DNA of 64,000 nucleotides, taken from Anadara kagoshimensis. Lineage: Eukaryota > Mollusca > Bivalvia > Arcoida > Arcidae. A model generated the notes under the pieces. The model was not told the origin of the DNA. It searched no databases and saw only the letters and a list, made by a program, of their open reading frames with translations. The position numbers and the translations under genes are program-made. Below, one piece after another: positions 42,131-53,872 of this stretch (position 1 is the stretch's first letter; every line of letters starts with the position of its first letter). Location: contig CM037867.1 in the NCBI GenBank assembly GCA_021292105.1, forward strand, positions 13,592,928 to 13,656,927, read 5' to 3'.

Positions 42131-43462
42131 CATAGTTGGGCTGAACAGTTACGTAAGCGACAATAATAATAATACATGTAATAATAATCTTAACTTCAAA
42201 TTACCGCTAAAAGTACATTGTATCCAATTTCTTTAGTAATTTTATTTTATTAAAACCAAGTTTGTCTGAACTTATTTTTGTCTGTCAAAAAGTTAATTAA
42301 AATCAAAACATAGCCTTTGTGGTTTGTAATCCATTGGTGGAATTTAAAATATTCATTATGTGTTGATGAATAAACAAATGTTTGTGTTTACAAAAGAACA
42401 AATGACTTCTTGTTCAATGGAAATGTCATTTCAACAGATTTTTTTGCTTGATTAACAGCTGACTGAGAAGATTAGAACCTCACATGCAATTTATTTGAAT
42501 TTCAAAAGAAGAAGTTATTGGAAACAGACAGCGTTACATAGATGACTACTGCTTATTTACTACATCATCAATAATAACAGTTTGAGTGTGTAAAACGTTG
42601 ATATTTGTATTTCTAGTACTGTAAAATTAAATCATGCTTAGTAATAATTGTATGTATAATATTGCCGTTGTTGTTCAATAATATCAATAAAAACATATTT
42701 TTGTTGACAGGATTTTGACGTGCATGTACACGTTTCATTCATATTATAATTTATTCTTGTTAAAGATTTCTGTTTTATTTTTCAACAAAGTTTCATATAC
42801 CCTTGGCATAAGGCCACGTTTAACGCCGTATATATATATAGTATATCAACGAAATAGTTTGTCACGATAGCCAATATGTTATGGTCACCTGAATTCAAAC
42901 TCGAGTAGATTAGCACTGTAAGGATGTTATCAGTTTAATTGTATGTTGATAAATCAGAGTATTGTTGCTTCTTCGTATTAAAAATAATAGTCATAATGTC
43001 TCAACGCAAGATAAATAACTCTAACTGGAGAGTAAAAAACTTGCTTTGTACCTTTTACTTGCCTTATACAAGCAGTAATTGGTGACTTATGCCCATCAGT
43101 TAGGTAACTGCAACTGCTCCATTGTTTCGCCATTGTGCGCGCGTTTTTATCAAGTCTTATATTCCGTTATCTTAAATTTCCGATTTACACCACGCTTGAC
43201 CTACACACACTATTAGATATTTTGAGTGTTGACAAATACTCAATATTTATGCATAACCATATTATGGTTTTAAATAAAGTTTATATATTCAGTAAAAAAA
43301 TGATCTTAAAAAATGATTAAAACTTTCAAACATTGTGCAGGCCTTTTTCTAAAATATAGTGATGTTGTGAAAAAAAATCCTTGAACAGTTTCCTCGACAC
43401 ATTACTTATACTTGTACTTTATATTTAACCGTTGCAATGATTCTATATTCTATGCTTTAGAT

Positions 43463-43668
43463 AAAAAACAAACATACTAATCCATGTCCGAATCAAAATC
43501 CAAAAGCAAAATTAAAATTTTGGAACTGACAAATTAGGTTAGACACGTGAACTTCCACCAGAAAAGTGAGGCCGGATGCTCCGGAAGGGTAAACACCTCC
43601 TGTATAGCTAGCTACACCCGCCACGTGTGTAATCAAAATTGTGTGAAAGGAACATGGAACTATGAGAG
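43463..43668 (+). repeat. R1 repeat copy in duplicated segment 1
   Basis: AAAACAAACATACTAATCCA to GTGTGAAAGGAACATGGAAC, well preserved; absent at the matching point of segment 2, so inserted after the duplication. Confidence 0.75.
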
Positions 43669-43901
43669 CTTGCAAAAACTAAAATTTATCATTTAAACAC
43701 CATAAACAACTGTTTCATAGAGTTGTGTATAATTCCTTAAAGAATACGATAAAAAATATATATTTTTCACTGAACACAAAACCACTCATAGATAACTACT
43801 GCATTCCACTATTGAGTTTTTTTATAATAATTGACAAATAACTTTATACTGGTATGATAACTATGTCATATAGCCATAACATAATATTTATTTTCTTTAT
43901 T

Positions 43902-44115
43902 TTACGGCGACATCTCGCATTTTTATCTTTTGTCCGTTTTACATTGAAAATCATCCATTTGATACTCAGTTCTGATTGTTTGTCGGGATTCCAGGTTAAT
44001 TCGGCATCTATAGCGACGAGGAATTATAAATAGACCTCCCCTCCAGTTGCTGTCCATACAATTATTGCCTCTACAGCAAAGTCGGTCAAACCTATCCAAT
44101 ATCTGCTTCTATAAA
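43902..44115 (-). pseudogene. Decayed CTLD second-half exon
   Basis: YWIGLTDFAVE and VWTATGG are readable, then frameshifts and a TAA interrupt; a second frame recovers the part around PGIPTNNQN. It is 16 nt shorter than the intact 47512-47741 exon, of which it is the counterpart in the neighbouring duplicated segment. Confidence 0.75.
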
Positions 44116-44689
44116 CTTAAGTGAAAATCAATTACAATTAGATTATACAGATACTTAATATCATTACGAAGGGATCGGTGCTTTTCATTTCAATGAAAAA
44201 AGGTTTCCTTTACAATTTAAGAACTCACTTCTCAGAGCAAATGATTACTTTGAATCTAATAGCAAAAATCAAACGACAACAACAATTGAACAAAAGATTC
44301 TCATTTATAGAAAGTATTAGTTATTAATTAATCCTTGATTCTAAACCTTGATTCGTTGTGTAAATAAGATTATAGATTATATTACATTTTATTCATCTAC
44401 AAATTGCCTCTATTTCTTCTCTTCATAATGTATTTCTGAGTTGTCAGGTATTTTCTATTTCTAAACTGCATTGATTGCTTCTCCGCTGTAAATTACCTTT
44501 TTTAAACAGCGAGCGCCTCATTATGTTTTCTTGGGTAATAGAGTTACCTACATTTAAGACAGTAACCTGGAATTTACAACTGTTTTAATTCAATAATGTG
44601 TCAGTTCAGCTGTTTTGTATTTCAACCAATATGGATTCAACATTGCTTCATGATTAATATTCGCAGTATAAACAATAGCGTTACCATCT

Positions 44690-45200
44690 TTTTATATCCC
44701 CCGAAATTTAGTTTGAGGGGATTCATAAGAATCACCATTTCTGTCTGTCCGTCCATCCGTCCATGAGTCTGCCTGCCCGTGTAAAATCGAGTCCGGGCCA
44801 TATTTTAAAATTGCTTAAGCTTTGGACGTCAGTCATAAAACTTTACATGAATAATCTTCATTGTCCAAAGGTGTGTTATGACCTTAAACCAATATCATAT
44901 CGAAAATTCAAGGTCGCTGGAAAACATTAAACACTTGTGTACGTTGAAAAGTGGACATTTAACTCTCAAGTGTTAACTTTAGTTTCTCTTATAGTAAAAG
45001 GGATTTAAGTACATGTATCAAATATGAAAAAGAATCCTGATTGCAAGAATATCGTGCATAAGCGAGAATTTTGCAAAGTTTTGTACGACATCTGTGTTCA
45101 TATTATAATTTTTTGTGTCCCTATAACATATTGAAAATATGGAAATGTATATATACTCTTATATCATTTATAGTCAAGATGTGCTCCAAAAGATCATAAG
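44690..45200. repeat. R3 repeat, second copy
   Basis: CCCCCGAAATTTAGTTTGAG and TCTGTCTGTCCGTCCATCCG, a repeat style common in mollusc introns, followed by TTTACATGAATAATCTTCAT. Confidence 0.55.
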
Positions 45201-45274
45201 AATAAACCGTGATTCATTTCAATGTAAATCATTAAAGAATTCTGTAAAAAAAATTCCAAAATCAAATACGTTAC

Positions 45275-45304
45275 CTGAATCTGGGACCATCTAAAAGTAC
45301 TTGC
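45275..45304 (-). pseudogene. Possible remnant or microexon (30 nt), copy 1
   Basis: TTTGTAG|...|CTGA-side donor: a 30-nt block between an AG and GTAACG, upstream of the decayed CTLD exon at the spacing expected for a CTLD first-half exon end. Its counterpart at 49150-49179 keeps length and both splice dinucleotides. It may be only the tail of a lost first-half exon. Confidence 0.25.
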
Positions 45305-45835
45305 CTACAAAATAAAATCTTCCTTTATGACATAAAACTTGATAATCGTTTAAAAAAAACAAAAATCGGAAAGTCAAATAAGCCTGTGTTTATCTTACTT
45401 TGGTCAGTCTGCTTCAATTTCGTTATGTAATAAGAATCTTGAGTAGCAGCCATATTTAGTCGACTCTATTTTTAAACTCTACAGATGTTTCTTTACGTCC
45501 ATTGAGACACAGTACCTCACTGTTATACCTGATACGGAAGTCTATACTATTAATGACATTTTACAGCTCTTGTATGGGAATCTGAGAAAATGTCCAAATT
45601 CCGAGTGACGTTCTTACCCACAACCCATGACTTCGAAATCCAGTCACAAAACAGCTCGGTCATGTTCTCCTGTGCGCAAATAAGATTATCTTAATAATTA
45701 ATCTTGATAAAAGTATAATATGTGTATTTTCCAAACCTAATCAAATACAATGTATTGCATTATTTCTTTACAAATTTCAAATACTACAAAGTCTACTAAA
45801 TTTATAACGTATATGGCTGTAAAAAAAAACTGCTG

Positions 45836-46000
45836 GGTCTTTTTGACTGAGTGGATAAGAGTGACAGTTGAAGTATCACCTCCTAGGTACAAATCACACT
45901 TATACAGATCCTAATGTGGGAAAGTTTTTTTGTCCGTTTGCCGAATGATGGTCATTCTCCAAGTTTCTCCAATGACCGCCTGGATAAATGAGTTTAAGAA
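45836..46000 (+). repeat. Possible tRNA-headed SINE relic
   Basis: GACTGAGTGGATAAGAGTG followed by TAGGTACAAATCACAC looks like eroded A and B boxes; shared with 49860-50030 through the segmental duplication. Confidence 0.35.
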
Positions 46001-46622
46001 TATTGATAGGTCAAAAATAACTTGGCTTATTACATTCTACTCTTGTTCGCGTAACTGTTTTCTATTTAATATGAACAATATATAAGTTGAAATTCTTAGG
46101 ATATTGCATTCCACAAAACAAGAGTTTTCAAAGTGCACTTCATCTTCTAAAGGTAACGGCTATGTCAGTCATACCTTTATGCCAAACGTAGAGGAAAAAT
46201 AAATAGCAATTATCTAAAATTATTTATTTTAATACTTCTTTAAACGTGCTTGATACCATGGGATTTACATTTTGTGTTCATATAATGTAGAACGCTGATG
46301 AATGACAAGTATGTTCGTTAGCCTTCCACACAGATTCTAGAATAAATTTCCCATGAAATACCGAAATGTCGTCCAAGTCAGGTAATCTGTACCACGATAT
46401 GAAAACATATTATAATATAGTGCATTATATAGATCCCAAATATATAGACAACATTTCAATTACGACCCGTGTTTTAAGGTCTCCTTGCTTCAAATGTCAA
46501 CCAATAGTATTCATTTTAACAGATCATTGTGTTAGATTAACAGCTGACAGAGAAGATAAAAAAACAAACACACAAATTATGTGCATTTCAAAATAAGTAA
46601 TTCTTGGAACCAGACAGCGTTA

Positions 46623-46841
46623 TATAGTCCGTCAGCGATATTGTGACAGAGTGTTCATGAACACGGGCGAGTTTATTATACACAAAAGGTATTAATACCG
46701 TCTTATCGTAAACGTATATTCACGCCTTCATACGCTCATTTATCCATTCCACCTTCATATATCCCTAACGTAGGATATCTACATTATATAGACTCTTCCA
46801 TGTTTATAAACACTCTGCCATAATATCGCTGACGGACTATA
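46623..46841. mobile_element. MITE family D, best-preserved copy
   Basis: TAGTCCGTCAGCGATATTGT left and CATAATATCGCTGACGGACT right form arms of about 38 bp, flanked by TATA-like bases (possible TA target). Confidence 0.8.
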
Positions 46842-47511
46842 TGATGGCCAACGCTTATTTACAACATCCTCAATAATAACAGTTTGATTGTGTAAAACGT
46901 TGTTATTATACTATTTTAGTTGTTATTCAAAAATATTAATAGAGAAATATTTTGTGTATAGTCGTGCTTGAATGCAGGTTTTCTGCATATTATCATTTAT
47001 TTCTTAGTAAAGATTCTAACTTGTGTTTCAATTGTTACTTTAAATCCCGTCTATGTAAAAGGTATATTAACAATATAATTGTTCCCGATAGACAAATATA
47101 AATTGTCGCCTAGATTCGAACTCAAGCGTAGAGCTGTAGTGTAAGAATATTCTAACTTTCCTTTAATTTTGATAAATCAGCATATTGCTGGTTCTTCCTA
47201 TTAGACATAACACTCACAATGTCACAATGTCAAGTTGATATGATATTAAAACAATATGATACGAAAAAATGATAAAACTTTCAAACGTTGTACAGGTCCT
47301 ATTTCTAAAACATTGTGATGTTATAAAAAAAATTTCTTTGAATATTTTGAATATTTTCCTTTCAAAAATCGACGAGTTCAGAGAATATGACATAAAAACA
47401 ATCTTTACTCAATTCCATCCAGTGAGTTAGTTATGCTATTTGATGAATTACTTTTTATAGGTATAATACACTATGTCACATTACCATAAAAGAATATTTA
47501 TTTTCTTCATG

Positions 47512-47741
47512 TTACGGTGGCATCTCGCATATATATCTTTTCCCCCATTTACAGTTATAATCGTCCATTTTGTACGTATTTGTCCCAATCGTTACACAGT
47601 TCTGATTAGTATTCGGGATTCCAGGTTCATTTGGCATCCACAGGGGTGATGAATTATTAAATATATCTCCAGTTGCGGTCCATACAAATATTCCCTCTAC
47701 AGCAATGTCAGTCAAACCTATCCAATATATGCTACTGTAAA
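47512..47741 (-). CDS. Orphan CTLD second-half exon (EPG type), possible alternative last exon
   Basis: 230 nt, acceptor TCCTTTAG, phase 1, open to TAA. YWIGLTDIAVEGIFVWTATG, WMPNEPGIPNTNQNC and MDDYNCKWGKRYICEMPP. It resembles lectin A exon 4 in the EPG/MDD loop but has no intact first-half exon before it. It could be joined from the lectin B first-half exon at 54781 (phase 1 fits) as an alternative C-terminus, or be a recently orphaned copy. An AATAAA lies 10 bp beyond the stop (47497-47502). Confidence 0.7.
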
Positions 47742-47862
47742 CTAAAGGAAAAATTAAATACAATTAAATTATAAAGATACTTAAATTGTAATCGATGATT
47801 TTTCTATGTACCAGGGTTTCCTTCGCTTCCAAGAACTGACTGATCAGATTTAAAGATTAATC

Positions 47863-48105
47863 AAAAACAAACATACTAATCCATGTCCGAATCATAATCC
47901 AGAAGCAAAGTGAAAACTTTGGAACTGAGAAGTTAGGTTAGACACGTAACTTCCACTAGGGAAGTGAGGCCGGGTGCTCCGGAAGGGTAACCTTCTGTTT
48001 AGCTAGCTATTCCCGCCACGTGTGTAATCAAAATTGTGTGAAAGGAACATGGAACTATGAGACGTCAAATATATGCAGGGCAATCCTGGACACAGAGACA
48101 GCAGA
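47863..48105 (+). repeat. R1 repeat copy in duplicated segment 2
   Basis: AAAAACAAACATACTAATCC to ATCCTGGACACAGAGACA, 120 bp upstream of the orphan CTLD exon. Confidence 0.75.
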
Positions 48106-48541
48106 GGTCAAATGACAACAACATTTGAACAAAAGATTCTAATTGATAGAAAGTATGATTTATTGTTTTGTCTTGTGCGTTTGAATAATTCGCTAAATGT
48201 TTAGCCTAAATAACAAATATATTACATTTTATTCATTTACAAATTGCTTATTGTGTATATTCATTTTATTGCATTGATTGGCATTGATTGCTTCTCAACT
48301 GCATATTTCCGTTATTGTTGGCACAGAGTGTCTCATTTTGTTTTCTTGGATAAGAGCTATACCTTAATTAACGTAAGTAACATGGTTTTTAAAACTTATA
48401 TTATTAAATAATGTTCCTGTTCAGCTGTTTTATATATCTGTCAACATTGAAAGAACAGTCCTTCACAGCATAAATAATAGCGTTATTATGTTTTCTGTAA
48501 AATACTCATAGATTAAATAAGTACATTATCGAATATTTAAG

Positions 48542-48640
48542 GAATGATTGTAATTTTGTTTCTATCTATGGTTTTATTTCGCGTGCACCAAATGATTTTA
48601 TCTATGACCCCATAGATAGAAACAAAATTACAATCATTTC
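48542..48640. mobile_element. Hairpin element F with near-perfect 30-bp arms
   Basis: GATTGTAATTTTGTTTCTAT from 48546 is repeated in inverse near 48615-48634; arms 48542-48571 and 48610-48640 differ by about one base, with a 38-base loop. Could be a young MITE or a small-RNA precursor. Confidence 0.75.
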
Positions 48641-49149
48641 TTATAATTAAATTAAAAAAACAGTTCAGTATTCATAACATTCATTTAATCTTTAAATTAT
48701 ACAAATGGAACAAAAAACCAGCGCATTAAAACAAAAAATGGCGCATTAATCTAAAAGCGGAACACAGCTGATTGTCAACGACAACCGCCGGTAGCTAGCT
48801 TTTCTGCACAATATGACGTCAACAAATTCTGTCTTTGAGATCATATATATGAAAAATTTACAACACTGGAAAGTATTAAAATTTAATTGTAAAAAATAAT
48901 ATCCTGTTGTAGAATATCGTCCACAAGCAAAAAAAGTTTTTTTATTTTATCTTTGTACATATTATGATGATTTTTTCTTGTGTCATATAACATAGTGAAA
49001 TCATGCAAATGTATACATACTCAAATATTATATATAGTCAAGATGTGCTTCAAACAATCATAATATTAAATCGTGCTTAAACTCAATGCAAATTTTTTAA
49101 GAATTCAGTGAAATATGCTAAAAACAAATACTTGCCTCAAATACGTTAC

Positions 49150-49179
49150 CTAAATCTGGGACCATCTAATAGTACTTTG
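49150..49179 (-). pseudogene. Possible remnant or microexon (30 nt), copy 2
   Basis: Counterpart of 45275-45304 in the second duplicated segment, 1.4 kb upstream of the orphan CTLD exon; core TTAGATGGTCCCAGATT is shared. One of three frames (VLLDGPRF) is open in both copies. Confidence 0.25.
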
Positions 49180-49204
49180 CTACAAAATGAATCTTTTTTT
49201 TTTA

Positions 49205-49372
49205 CACGTGACGGGTGTAGCTAGCTAAACAGGAGGTGCTTACCCTTCCGGAGCACCCGGCCTCACTTCCCTGGTGGAAGTTCGCGTGTCTAACCTAGCT
49301 TGTCAGTTCCAAAGTTTTTACTTTGCTTCTGGATTGTGATTCGGAAATGGATAAGTATGTTTGTTTTTGATT
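49205..49372 (-). repeat. R1 repeat copy
   Basis: ACGTGACGGGTGTAGCTAGC to GTATGTTTGTTTTTGATT, well preserved and inserted beside the 30-nt block at 49150. Confidence 0.75.
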
Positions 49373-49859
49373 ATGACATACAACTTAATAATTAACAAAA
49401 ACGGAAACGTCGAATAAGCCTGTACTCTTTTCTTACTTTGCTCAGTCTGTTTCAATCGCTTTTTGTAAGCGTTCTCGGTGACCGCCACAGGTGGCCTACT
49501 CTTGTTCAAACTCTACAGATGTGTCTTTAGCGTTCACTGAGACATAGAAAATCGGTTTTGTGTCTCATCTGAAATTCTATTATAGTTATGAGCTTTTTAC
49601 AGTTCTGGTATGAACAGAAGATGACAATCATTTCTGAAATTTTCCAAGTCCAGACTAAGGTTCAAACCAACAACCCATGAGTTCGATAGCCAATGACAGT
49701 ACCGCTCGCCCATGTTCGCCTGTACGCTTACAGGTTTCTCTACAAAAATTATCTGAGTCTTGATAAATGTTAAACATGTGTATCACCAGAACCCAATCCA
49801 ATATCGCTTTATTTCATTTATAATGTATATGGTTGTAAAACATAACAAAACTGTTTAGC

Positions 49860-50030
49860 CTTAATGATTTGGTGGTTAAGATTGACAGGTTAAGTATCAC
49901 CACCTAGGTTCAAATCACATTTGGTTAGATCCTCACGTAAAAAAGATTGTTTGTTCACTTGCTGAATGATGGTGATTTTCCTAGTTTCTTTACTGCCAGA
50001 TGATGGGGTCTAGAAATAACTCAGATTATT
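49860..50030 (+). repeat. Possible tRNA-headed SINE relic, second copy
   Basis: TGGTGGTTAAGATTGACAGG and CTAGGTTCAAATCACA correspond to the element at 45836. Confidence 0.35.
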
Positions 50031-50994
50031 GCACTCTACTCTTGTTTGCGTCACTGGTTTCTATTTACAAATATTTAAAACAGAAAAAAAAACACAACTA
50101 TGTTGTATGCATATTACATTATCAGACTATTTCAGTATTTTTATAATGCTACATAAATTACACAGTTTGTAAACACAAGTAGTTCATTCGATATATTTCA
50201 CAGTTATACATATATTCAAGCAGAAGAACCGAACTCTTGTTTTCCTTTGATTGTATATTACAAGTGATTTGTATATTTTGGAATTCAGAATAGTTTACCT
50301 AAACTGAAATATTCACAATTAAATGCGTCATGTGATATTGAATAACACATTGATTTTTTTATTGTATAGGTATAATTCCTTTGTCAGATACACAGCTAAA
50401 TGATACGGAAACCACAACGTTTTTACTTTCTTTGTTTCTTTAATAATTCCTTGTTCCTCTCAGCATGCTTTGATTTTATTGTACGACGATTACAAAGATG
50501 AAAAAGAATACCTTGGTCCAATTACATTGTTAATTTAAGACATACATGATGTGTTTTTTGTTTGATCTAACGATTTATTGTAAAATATCTAGGTAATTGG
50601 ATTCGGCAATACAAAACATTCAAAAAGTATAATAGAACTTCTACGGATTACGAATAAATAAATATTTTGACACACAAACTAAAAATAAATTATATCTAAA
50701 CTTATTTATAAATCTTCTGAATTGGGAATTTACTTTTTTATTCATTATTTCGAATACGCTAATGACAAAAAATATGTATGTTATCCTACAATACGTATTC
50801 CAACATCGATATTCCAATAAGACCCAAGAAAATGTCGTTCGATTGAGGTAACCTGTGCCACTAATTGAAATCGCATTGACTAGTGCATTACCCAAATATA
50901 TAGACAACATACGCATTACAATCAATATTTTAAGGTCACATTGCTTCAAATGTCAGTCAAAACGTCTATTTAAAGTCTAACAAATTGATAAAGT

Positions 50995-51165
50995 GTAGAC
51001 ACGTGACGAAAATAGCTAGCTTAAAAGGCGGTGCCTAATCTTCCAGAGCATCCGGTCTCATTTACCTGTTGGAAGTTCACGTGTTCAAGCTCATTTTCTA
51101 GCTTCAAAATTTTTACTTTGCTTTGAGATTTTACTTTGAACATGGATTGGTATGTTTGTTGTTGA
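50995..51165 (-). repeat. R1 repeat, diverged copy
   Basis: TAGCTAGCTTAAAAGGCGGT, TTGGAAGTTCACGTGTTCAA, GGATTGGTATGTTTG. Confidence 0.6.
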
Positions 51166-51659
51166 TAAGGATCGTTCGGTGGTCTTTAAATATAAGTTTT
51201 CTGAATATTTTTGTTTCATGCTCTTTCAAATTTATTTTTAGCTTTTTATTCTCTTTCTTTTTATATCACATATGCCATTTAGAAGCTGAAAAAAATGTAT
51301 TGACAATATTTTAAAGGAGGAACAAAATCAAATGCAATAAACGAATGGAAATGAGAATTTTTCTTCATTATCGCATGTCTAATGTCTTTCATTTTAGTTT
51401 TAAAAATGTCTTTAAATAAATAGGAATTTGTTGAAAAGAAGGACGTTGAAATATTAACAATACCTTTTATTTAGCAAAATCAAATTCCGTCGATATCATA
51501 TTTGTACTAAACGTGTTAAATTTAGAAAAAAGAAGCTTATACTAATTCATCATTATGTCACAGTTTCCGTTTTTTGCATTCATTTTATGTAACAAATGTA
51601 GTGTTAATTAACATAAACCAAAGTATGATATACTAAGGTTGTTTATTCAGAAACCAAGT

Positions 51660-51960
51660 CATTTATCCAATATTCATTTTTGTAATTTGTTTTGCGAAAA
51701 AATGTTTACTAAAGTATATGCTAAAATAAGAATCGTCTAGCGCAAATATGACATAGTTCAATATTTAACTATACTTTTTAATACAAAATTCATGTTTGCA
51801 ATTAGTTTTAAGGAAAAAAGTTTATAAAATATATGCTAAAATTTAAAATGTCTTCTCACACACAAAATGCATTGCACAATCATGTGAACAAAAAGCATGA
51901 CATCATTAGATAGTTCAATATTTAACTAAAGCATTTAACATAAAATTGCTTTTAAACACA
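51660..51960. repeat. Tandem duplication of about 150-175 bp
   Basis: AGTTCAATATTTAACTATAC at 51756 and AGTTCAATATTTAACTAAAG at 51913; TATATGCTAAAAT before each. Confidence 0.65.
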
Positions 51961-52394
51961 ATATCTGTTAAACAAAAATCGACTTTTCATATAATTTTCG
52001 TGCTTTGTTAATTCAGGTCTATAGAATACAAGGACTTAGTAGGATTTAGGATTCAGTAATTAAGCAATCTTTTAGTTCATTTTGAATAAAAATTGTATTT
52101 ATCAAAACAGTTTTTGGGTATTTTTTCGTTATCATGCATGTATTTTTAGTGTATGTGTTATGCTGTTATGTATGGTATATTTTACATAAACCAGTATCGT
52201 ATACCGTTTTGTCATTAATTGTTACGTCATTTAAAAGTCGGTAAATTAATGGCTATTCGTCTCAATATTCTTAAATGGTGAATTGATTCCTATTTCGTTT
52301 ATTTGTTCTTTTTTCGTTTCTCTTGAATACGCTATTACGAGATATATTTTTTGTTACAAACTATTTTGACAAGCTGTCCCGAGTTGCGACCTTT

Positions 52395-52575
52395 TTACTA
52401 ATGGAAAAGAAAACATACCGATCCATGTCCAGTTCATAATGTTAAAAGCAAGGTAAAACATTAAAATCTGACAAATGAACATATTACTTACACCAGAGAA
52501 AGGTAGTCGGTTGCTACAGAAGAATAAGCACATCCTATCTAGCCAAATACACCCACCAGGTGTGAAATGCGCTGG
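52395..52575 (+). repeat. R1 repeat, diverged copy
   Basis: AAACATACCGATCCATGTCC and CACCAGAGAAAGGTAGTCGG. Confidence 0.5.
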
Positions 52576-53467
52576 AAAAAACTTTTTGTCCTCATACTAT
52601 TTGTTTCAATTTGCAAATAATATGTATAGTCGTCTAGCAATAATTACTACATATTCTAACAAAACATTTTGGTTTTTGCAATCAATCTACACACGTTTGG
52701 TTTGATTTACATAGGTAACATAATCAGAGTTAGAAAACTGAGCGGTTATATGCCTTGAAATTGTGTTTACAAAATGTTAAGCAGAAAAAATAATTGACGT
52801 GTAAGTAAACCCATAATTCTTTGACATTATTAAAAAATACATTTAGTCCTGAAACACGTTTGCCTATAATCAGGGCATTGTATCTTTAAAGAATGTATTG
52901 AGAGAATTTAATTTACCCGATTTAATGAACATCTCTTAACAAATCACCGTAATTTAGTTGACATTTTACATCCTATATTCTTGTCCATCCAGCATCATAT
53001 AAAACCTCCAGACTTAACTACTTTATTTTCAAACAACAAATAAAGTAACATTTTGTATTAAAGATATAACTGTAAGGAAATACAAAAACAATTCTAATGT
53101 TTTCATTTTTACTTTTCAAAAAGAGTACCTTAACATCTTAACTTGCACACCAGAAGAGTAATGATAAAGATCATATGAGACAGAAATGTCCATGCTGCTC
53201 GCTTTTTACTTACCTTAAATAGAACCTTAAGTTGAGCAACATTTATAACCGTGTTAAAAAGTTAAAAAGATTAATTTTAAAGAGAATCGGGCATTTTCAT
53301 GGTATTCGCTATAATTATAATTTTCGAAACCAAAAGTGGTACAGCATCAATATTAGTAATGATCATAATAAAGATAATAATGAAAAAAGGTCAAGTGTTT
53401 GCAATGTAGACATACCTAAAAACGATGTGATCTTTTGTCTTTGAATTTTTAAACACACCAACTACCT

Positions 53468-53473
53468 TTTATT
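53468..53473 (-). terminator. Polyadenylation signal AATAAA, lectin B
   Basis: Minus-strand AATAAA (TTTATT on plus) about 170 bp after the lectin B stop. Confidence 0.45.
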
Positions 53474-53642
53474 TTACTTAATTGACTGTATATCTATTGT
53501 ATATTTGCTTGTGAAAATGTTTTGAGATCGGATAATATCCTGACATTATTGGAAATAACATTAGAACTCATGTGGAAGATGAATGAATCAAACTAGAAAG
53601 CGTTTGAATATTGCATGTTATTGAGTGATGTTTACATTTAAA

Positions 53643-53872
53643 TCAAACAACAGGACCTTCACAAATAAAACTCCGAATTCCACCACATGTAAAATCATCA
53701 ACTTTTCCTGCACTAACTGTTAACTGTGCACAATGCTGCTGACCGTTGGCATTATCCGGTTGTCCTAATTCCCATATAGGACTGGAACTGTTCACCACTG
53801 TCCCATCTTGCCAAACAAACGTCCCCTCTACTGCTAAATCTGTTAGTCCCAGCCAAAACTTCGTGTTGTAAT
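53643..53872 (-). CDS. Lectin B exon 4: C-type lectin domain, second half (QPD type)
   Basis: Acceptor GTCGTCAG; 230 nt to TGA. FWLGLTDLAVEGTFVW, then WELGQPDNANGQQHC and VDDFTCGGIRSFICEGPVV. QPD is the galactose-type loop in the C-type lectin family; the WND-equivalent is VDD. Confidence 0.9.

Larger units (their letters stand above)
42410..46500. repeat. Tandem segmental duplication, copy 1
   Basis: Matched in order by 46500-50960: for example TAATAACAGTTTGA near 42570 and 46876, ACAACAACAATTGAACAAAAGATTC near 44278 and its near-match at 48115, ACAACCCATGA near 45620 and 49669, AATATATAGACAACAT near 46440 and 50896. Carries the decayed CTLD exon. Confidence 0.75.
46501..50960. repeat. Tandem segmental duplication, copy 2
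   Basis: Direct repeat of the preceding segment with independent R1 and MITE insertions. Carries the intact orphan CTLD exon 47512-47741. Confidence 0.75.
51166..53460. other. No gene seen downstream of lectin B
   Basis: Contains a tandem duplication and a degenerate R1 copy. Several short open frames lack any motif. Confidence 0.45.

Noticed and set aside
50641..50949. 102-codon minus-strand open frame
   Set aside because: Runs across the duplicated segment end; the counterpart near 46360 is not open in the same frame.
53191..53236. Possible extra signal exon on the minus strand (ATG TTG CTC ... AAG|GTAAGT)
   Set aside because: Ends in phase 2, while all lectin exons are phase 1, and lacks a hydrophobic core.
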